Shown in pieces: positions 5,749-9,412 of a DNA stretch of 9,412 nt (the stretch's first letter is position 1; each line of letters opens with the position of its first letter). The translations under genes were made by a program, and so were the position numbers. A model generated the notes under the pieces. It was not told the origin of the DNA, made no database searches, and was given only the letters and a program-made list of their open reading frames with translations. This stretch comes from an uncultured Clostridium sp. (GTDB taxonomy: Bacteria > Bacillota > Clostridia > Oscillospirales > Acutalibacteraceae): contig URIN01000031.1 in the NCBI GenBank assembly GCA_900547915.1, positions 1 through 9,412 of the forward strand. The letters are read 5' to 3'.

Positions 5749-6566
5749 TTCTGCTCACTCTTACCCTTTTCAGCTTTATTCTGAGCAATATTAAGCAAAA
5801 CAAGCAATACAAGTATTACAACAAACATCAGCATAGAAAGCGCATACATATCAGGCTTTACACGCTTTTTGGTGAGAGAAAAAATATATATAGGAAGAGT
5901 CTGAAAACTCGGACCGTTTGTAAAATAAGAAATAATGAAATCATCAAGTGAGAGTGTAAAACTCATCACAAGGCCTGTGATAATTCCGCTCATTATATTC
6001 GGAAGAACTACTTTGAAGAAAGCACGAACCGGCTTACAGCCAAGATCGACTGCAGCTTCATAAATATTTATATCAAACTGTCTTAATTTAGGAAGCACAT
6101 TAAGTACAACATAAGGAAGACAGAATGTTACATGAGCAATAAGCAGAGACCAGAAATTGAGCGACTCTGTTTTATGCAAAATAGCGCCAACAAATACAAA
6201 TAGCAGCATCATTGAAATACCTGTAACGATTTCAGGATTCATCATAGGTATATTAGTAACCGTCATAACAACACTTTTTATTCTTTTGCTTCTGTAATTA
6301 TAAATACCTACAGCAGCCATTGTGCCGATAACGGTTGATACAATACACGATACAACAGCAAGAATAACGGTGTTTTTCAGTGCATCCATTGCGGCGGAAT
6401 TATAAAACATCTCTTTCCACCACTTGAGTGAAAAATCAGTAAATTCATATGTGCTGGCGCTTTCATTAAAAGAAAATACAGCCATAACGGCAATCGGAGC
6501 ATAAAGGAATATGAAAACAAGCGCCATATAGAATTTTGAAGCAGGAGCAAGTTTTGTTTTTTTCAT
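5745..6566 (-). CDS. potC: Spermidine/putrescine ABC transporter permease PotC
   Basis: This integral membrane permease of 273 residues forms the polyamine channel with PotB. Six hydrophobic helices can be seen, roughly at 13-33, 64-88, 98-128, 139-160, 193-212 and 241-260. The cytoplasmic EAA loop is YEAAVDLGCKPVRAFFKVVLP (169-189), with the EAA...G pattern (E170, G176) that docks on the ATPase. Length equals the family norm. GGGGGAG on the minus strand (plus 6574-6580) sits 7 bases before the ATG. The start overlaps the potB stop by 4 bases and the stop overlaps the potD start by 4 bases, both as ATGA, so the genes are translationally chained. Order in the operon (A-B-C-D) identifies it as PotC rather than PotB, as does LSLDDFIISYF (206-216), a PotC-type segment. 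Confidence 0.94.
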   Translation of the reverse strand: MKKTKLAPASKFYMALVFIFLYAPIAVMAVFSFNESASTYEFTDFSLKWWKEMFYNSAAMDALKNTVILAVVSCIVSTVIGTMAAVGIYNYRSKRIKSVVMTVTNIPMMNPEIVTGISMMLLFVFVGAILHKTESLNFWSLLIAHVTFCLPYVVLNVLPKLRQFDINIYEAAVDLGCKPVRAFFKVVLPNIMSGIITGLVMSFTLSLDDFIISYFTNGPSFQTLPIYIFSLTKKRVKPDMYALSMLMFVVILVLLVLLNIAQNKAEKGKSEQK

Positions 6567-7390
6567 ATAACAACTCCCCCTTCCGTTTCGCTATCAGCGC
6601 CCAGATAATTCATAACGCCGAGGCAAAGCAAAATAAGCACCATAAGAACAAGAGAAAGGCTGGCTCCGAGGTGATAATTGTTAGCAGACTGGAACTGAGT
6701 TTCAATAATATCACCTATTAAAACTATTTGGCCGCCGCCGAGTTTCTGAGTTATATAGAACGTAGATACGCAAGGCACAAAAACCATAGTAATGCCGCTT
6801 AGCACTCCGGGAAGAGAAAGTGGCATAATAACCTTTTTGATTATCTGGAATTTATTAGAACCCAGATCCTGAGCAGCTTCGATAAGAGACCTGTCCATTT
6901 TGGAAAGCACCGAATATATAGGCAAAATCATATATGGCAGAAAATTGTAAACCATACCGAGTATTACAGCTCCGCCGGTATTTATAAGTTTCAGGCTGCC
7001 AAGTCCCAAAGCGTTCAAAGCAGTATTAATAATGCCTGTATCACCTAAAATCGTCATCCAAGAATAAGTTCTTATAAGGAAGTTCATCCACATAGGAAGC
7101 ATAACAAGCAACACCATTATGCTTTGAGTTCTAAATTTAAGTTTAGAAAGAAAATACGCAAAAGGATACCCAATAACAAGGCATATAGCGGTAGCAGCTA
7201 TACCGTAAAGGATAGAAAGAAGTATTGTAGATGTATAATCCGGAATTGCTTTTATGCTCTGAAGAGAAAAGGCACCTGTGGAATCGGTAAAAGCATAATA
7301 CACAACCATAATAAGCGGAGCTATTATAAATAAAACAGACCAGAGAATATAAGGCTTGTCAACAAGATTTTTTGATAAACTATTTTTCAT
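6563..7390 (-). CDS. potB: Spermidine/putrescine ABC transporter permease PotB
   Basis: This membrane permease of 275 residues is the partner of PotC in the transport channel. Helices lie roughly at 14-34, 54-83, 88-110, 138-165, 194-214 and 240-262. The PotB-type segment [12 protein letters not shown] is at 101-112, and the EAA loop [21 protein letters not shown] is at 170-190 (E171, G177). The frame is open to an ATG at 7417, but I place the start at ATG 7390, because GGGAGG ends 6 bases before it and the resulting N-terminus ([14 protein letters not shown]) matches the usual family beginning. That start lies inside the last codons of potA, an 11-base overlap, so translation is probably coupled. 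Substrate assignment follows from the whole four-gene operon. Confidence 0.93.
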   Translation of the reverse strand: MKNSLSKNLVDKPYILWSVLFIIAPLIMVVYYAFTDSTGAFSLQSIKAIPDYTSTILLSILYGIAATAICLVIGYPFAYFLSKLKFRTQSIMVLLVMLPMWMNFLIRTYSWMTILGDTGIINTALNALGLGSLKLINTGGAVILGMVYNFLPYMILPIYSVLSKMDRSLIEAAQDLGSNKFQIIKKVIMPLSLPGVLSGITMVFVPCVSTFYITQKLGGGQIVLIGDIIETQFQSANNYHLGASLSLVLMVLILLCLGVMNYLGADSETEGGVVI

Positions 7391-8513
7391 CTCCGTCCTC
7401 CCACTCATAATCAGCATCGTTTATGTGGTCAAACTCGTCTGAGAAGAATGAGTAATCTCCGAACTCACCGCTGTATTCACTGCGTTTCATGACATGAATA
7501 GAATCGGCGTCAATATACATACCGATAGTCTCTCCGACCTTATGATATTCAGTAGTCTGAACAAGCCAGATAAAGCCGCCGACATCAACAAATGTTTCAA
7601 AAAATGTGCCTTTGAATACAACATCGGTAACAACACCGGGAAGAGTATCTTTCTCCCCTACTTTTTTAATTGAAATATCCTCAGGGCGAATAACAGCCTC
7701 AACACGCTCATTAGGCTCAAAACCTTTGTCAACACAGTCAAAAGTAACTCCTGATATCTTGACAAAATAGTCTTTAACCATAATTGCATCAACTATATTT
7801 GACTCTCCTATAAAGTCTGCAACAAAAGCATTTACAGGTTCGTTATAAATATCCTCAGGAGTTCCAATCTGCTGAATCTTACCCTTATCCATTACAACAA
7901 CCCTGTCGCTCATTGAAAGAGCCTCTTCTTGGTCGTGAGTAACATATATAAATGTAATTCCGAGCCTTTTCTGTATTGCCTTAAGCTCTTTCTGCATATC
8001 TTTTCTGAGCTTTAGATCAAGAGCGCCTAAAGGCTCATCAAGTAAAAGAACATGTGGTTTATTTGCAAGAGCTCTTGCTATTGCAACACGCTGCTGCTGA
8101 CCGCCTGAAAGACTGTCAATAGACCTCTTTTCAAAGCCCTTAAGATTAACAAGTTCTAACATCTCAGCAACAGTTTTTCTAATCTCAGACTTGCTCATTT
8201 TTTGTATTTCCGGCCCGAAAGCAACGTTCTCAAACACATTTAAATGCGAAAAAAGAGCATAACGCTGAAAAATCGTGTTAACCTTTCTTTTATGAGGCGG
8301 GATATTATTTATTACCTTTCCCTCAAAAACGATTTCACCTTCATTAGGCTCAACAAATCCCGCTATACAGCGAAGAGTGGTCGTTTTGCCGCAGCCTGAA
8401 GGTCCGAGCAGCGTTATGAACTCTTTTTTGTTAATTGACAGATTAAGTTTGTCAAGAATTACATTTTCTCCGTATTTAACGGTAATATCCTTAAGATCAA
8501 TGATTTTTTCCAA
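7380..8513 (-). CDS. potA: Spermidine/putrescine ABC transporter ATP-binding protein PotA
   Basis: This cytoplasmic ATPase of 377 residues powers polyamine import by PotBCD. The nucleotide-binding domain is complete: Walker A GPSGCGKT (37-44), Q-loop Q83 (IFQRYALF), signature LSGGQQQRV (135-143), Walker B VLLLDEP (155-161; catalytic E160) and the switch histidine H193 in [13 protein letters not shown]-type C-terminal domain spans about 270-342 (AVIRPEDI at its start). After it comes an acidic tail (about 346-377) in which over a third of residues are D or E. The start is TTG at 8511-8513, preceded directly by an in-frame TAA, with AGAGGAAG upstream at a rather long spacing; no ATG is available near it. 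It is the first gene of the pot operon, and a promoter lies in the gap before it. Confidence 0.95.
   Translation of the reverse strand: MEKIIDLKDITVKYGENVILDKLNLSINKKEFITLLGPSGCGKTTTLRCIAGFVEPNEGEIVFEGKVINNIPPHKRKVNTIFQRYALFSHLNVFENVAFGPEIQKMSKSEIRKTVAEMLELVNLKGFEKRSIDSLSGGQQQRVAIARALANKPHVLLLDEPLGALDLKLRKDMQKELKAIQKRLGITFIYVTHDQEEALSMSDRVVVMDKGKIQQIGTPEDIYNEPVNAFVADFIGESNIVDAIMVKDYFVKISGVTFDCVDKGFEPNERVEAVIRPEDISIKKVGEKDTLPGVVTDVVFKGTFFETFVDVGGFIWLVQTTEYHKVGETIGMYIDADSIHVMKRSEYSGEFGDYSFFSDEFDHINDADYEWEDGDEK
7397..7402 (-). promoter_or_regulatory. Ribosome binding site that sets the potB start
   Basis: The minus strand reads GGGAGG here, 6 bases before ATG 7390. It lies inside the potA coding region. 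The two upstream in-frame ATGs (7417, 7408) lack such a site. Confidence 0.85.
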
Positions 8514-8543
8514 TTATGCACTTCCTCTTTGTAGCCCGATTTA

Positions 8544-8556
8544 ACGCGAAATGCGT
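8544..8556. repeat. Small inverted repeat in the potA leader
   Basis: ACGC (8544-8547) and GCGT (8553-8556) flank a 5-base centre, just downstream of the predicted transcription start of the pot operon. It could fold as a weak leader hairpin or mark an operator. With only 4 bp it may be chance. Confidence 0.25.
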
Positions 8557-8566
8557 CATTTAGATA

Positions 8567-8594
8567 AATATATCAAATTGAGAGGAAATGTCAA
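8567..8594 (-). promoter_or_regulatory. Predicted sigma-A promoter of the potABCD operon
   Basis: On the minus strand, TTGACA (8594-8589, exact consensus) is followed by 16 bases and TATATT (8572-8567, 5 of 6). A TG one base before the -10 gives an extended -10 (TGATATATT). It lies between the dpaB stop (8600) and potA (8513), so the leader would be about 45 bases. Confidence 0.8.
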
Positions 8595-8599
8595 TAATT

Positions 8600-9163
8600 T
8601 CAGAATATTTTTTTCAAAATTTCTTCACCGTTTGCAACTTTATTTACTGTATCCGCCACAAGTGAAAAGTCGCATACCATTGACTTGGTTTTATGAACAC
8701 AATCATCCATTCCAAACGGCACAAAATAATAGTTTTTATAATTCATTAAGTTTCCGATATTTTTAGCAGCAGCTCCAAGCGCATCATTGGTTGAAACGCC
8801 TAAAATTACCGGCCGTGAATTTCTCAAATGACTTTTGGCTGCCATAGTTACAGATGTATCTGCTATACCGTTAGCAAGTTTAGCAAGCGTGTTGCCGGTG
8901 CATGGCACGATACAAAGAATATCAAACATTTTTTTCGGTCCTATTGGCTCTGCCTGTTCTATTTTATGGATAATGGGTTTGCCTGTGAGTTCAGTTATCT
9001 GTTTATGGAAGTCAGCGGCATCACCGAATCTTGTATCAGTATTGTAAGCCGTCTCGCTCATTATTGGGTACACATCATATCCAGCATCAACCAAATCCTT
9101 AAGAGATTTTAAGGATTTCGAGAAGGTGCAGAACGAGCCGGTAAAAGCGTATCCTATTTTCAA
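8600..9163 (-). CDS. dpaB: Dipicolinate synthase subunit B (SpoVFB)
   Basis: This flavoprotein-like subunit of 187 residues belongs to the dipicolinate synthase that makes pyridine-2,6-dicarboxylate (DPA) from the lysine-pathway intermediate dihydrodipicolinate, in the mother cell during sporulation. Visible family segments are KIGYAFTGSFCTF (2-14), EAEPIGP-like QAEPIGPKK (70-78), the PCTGNTLAKLANGI stretch (87-100) followed by DTSVTMAAKSHLRN (102-115), and VPFGMDD (148-154). Length is close to the roughly 200-residue norm. The start is TTG at 9161-9163, overlapping the dpaA stop as TTGA, with GAGGGGG 7 bases upstream. The dpaA-dpaB order is the standard sporulation operon, normally driven by the late mother-cell sigma factor; its promoter is outside the window. 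No clear terminator follows before the pot promoter. Confidence 0.95.
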   Translation of the reverse strand: MKIGYAFTGSFCTFSKSLKSLKDLVDAGYDVYPIMSETAYNTDTRFGDAADFHKQITELTGKPIIHKIEQAEPIGPKKMFDILCIVPCTGNTLAKLANGIADTSVTMAAKSHLRNSRPVILGVSTNDALGAAAKNIGNLMNYKNYYFVPFGMDDCVHKTKSMVCDFSLVADTVNKVANGEEILKKIF

Positions 9164-9395
9164 AGTTTTTCCCCCTCAATAATGTTAACAACCGCCTCTC
9201 CGATTATTTCTCCTGCGGTTTTTTGAGTATAGACTGAAGGCATACCGCGCCCGTTGATAAGTTTAATTCCCAAGCTCTTCGCAACCAACGTATCTACTCC
9301 GCCGGGAAATGATGCGAGGTCGAGAATGAGAACACCTTTTTTGAGTGCTGTGAGCTCATCTTTAGTCAGCACGATATGAGGAACTGTATTTATAA
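9160..9395 (-). CDS. dpaA: Dipicolinate synthase subunit A (SpoVFA), C-terminal part only
   Basis: This is the last 77 residues of the NAD(P)-binding subunit of dipicolinate synthase, paired with DpaB. Characteristic segments are KGVLILDLASFPGGVDTLVA (20 residues), GIKLINGRGMPSVYTQKTAG and the closing GEAVVNIIE. An apparent start near 9372 is an internal GTG valine codon: the frame continues upstream through INTVPHIV to the adapter junction at 9395. Most of the protein (normally about 290-300 residues) lies beyond the window. The truncation is a clone or read end, not a pseudogene. The stop overlaps the TTG start of dpaB by 4 bases. Confidence 0.92.
9171..9177 (-). promoter_or_regulatory. Ribosome binding site supporting the TTG start of dpaB
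   Basis: GAGGGGG on the minus strand ends 7 bases before TTG at 9163. It lies within the last codons of dpaA, which supports coupled translation from a non-ATG start. Confidence 0.82.
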
Positions 9396-9412
9396 CTGTC
9401 TCTTATACACAT
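9396..9412 (-). other. Sequencing adapter (Tn5 mosaic end, reverse complement)
   Basis: CTGTCTCTTATACACAT equals the first 17 bases of the reverse complement of the Tn5 mosaic end used in Nextera libraries. With the adapter at 1-41 it brackets the genomic insert. Real sequence ends at 9395, inside dpaA. Confidence 0.97.

Noticed and set aside
7391..7417. Longer PotB starting at ATG 7417 or 7408
   Set aside because: The strong ribosome site GGGAGG sits before ATG 7390, and the extra residues would only re-read the end of potA.
8828..9112. Plus-strand frames of 70-94 codons opposite dpaB
   Set aside because: These are reverse-strand shadows of dpaB, with no start signals and low-complexity content.
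42..9395. CRISPR array, toxin-antitoxin pair, retron or other defence system
   Set aside because: No repeated spacers, nuclease, reverse transcriptase or small paired genes were found; all coding space is explained by known families apart from the sigma partner.
9396..9412. Transposon end (Tn5 inverted repeat) suggesting a mobile element
   Set aside because: The sequence is the engineered mosaic end of sequencing kits, paired with the primer part at the left end, and there is no transposase gene in between.

Overview
The window is AT-rich DNA from what looks like a spore-forming, low-GC Gram-positive anaerobe (Bacillota, class Clostridia). This rests on four things: a dipicolinate synthase pair (dpaA/dpaB), which only endospore formers normally carry; strong AGGAGG-type ribosome binding sites; TTG and GTG starts used beside ATG; and a clostridial-style ECF sigma/anti-sigma pair. 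I cannot name the genus. Both ends are sequencing adapter: positions 9-41 match the Tn5/Nextera read-1 adapter, and 9396-9412 match the reverse complement of the 19-base Tn5 mosaic end. Genomic sequence therefore runs from about 42 to 9395.

Layout. At the left, a complete ROK-family sugar kinase (66-950, + strand) converges on everything else, which lies on the minus strand. A perfect 12-bp hairpin (968-995) separates the two directions. Reading the minus strand from right to left: the end of dpaA (cut by the adapter) overlaps dpaB (spore-core dipicolinate synthesis). After 86 bases containing a good sigma-A-type promoter comes potA-potB-potC-potD, a complete polyamine ABC importer whose genes all overlap. 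The last pot gene overlaps a HAD-family phosphatase gene. A tRNA-Leu(GAG) gene follows, with a perfect-consensus promoter (TTGACA, 17 bases, TATAAT) lying partly inside the end of the phosphatase gene. The tRNA ends in its own terminator. Next come a FliB-like cysteine-rich protein with its own terminator, and then a two-gene ECF sigma factor / membrane-anchored anti-sigma operon ending at the shared hairpin at 968-995.

How the genes work together. PotD captures polyamine outside the cell, PotB and PotC form the channel, and PotA drives transport. PotD appears to be held to the membrane by a C-terminal transmembrane helix rather than by a lipid anchor. The HAD phosphatase is translationally linked to the transporter, but its substrate is unknown. 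The sigma/anti-sigma pair probably senses an envelope or extracellular signal, but its target genes are not visible here. The tRNA sits directly downstream of the pot-HAD unit with no terminator between them, so the pot transcript may run into the tRNA.

Start corrections made from ribosome binding sites: the sigma factor starts at GTG 2483, potB at ATG 7390, the HAD gene probably at ATG 4493, and potA and dpaB at TTG. The dpaA fragment is open to the adapter junction at 9395. I see no CRISPR array, insertion sequence, prophage gene or obvious undescribed multi-gene system. The most distinctive features are the tail-anchored PotD, the potD-HAD overlap, and the promoter-in-gene arrangement of the tRNA.
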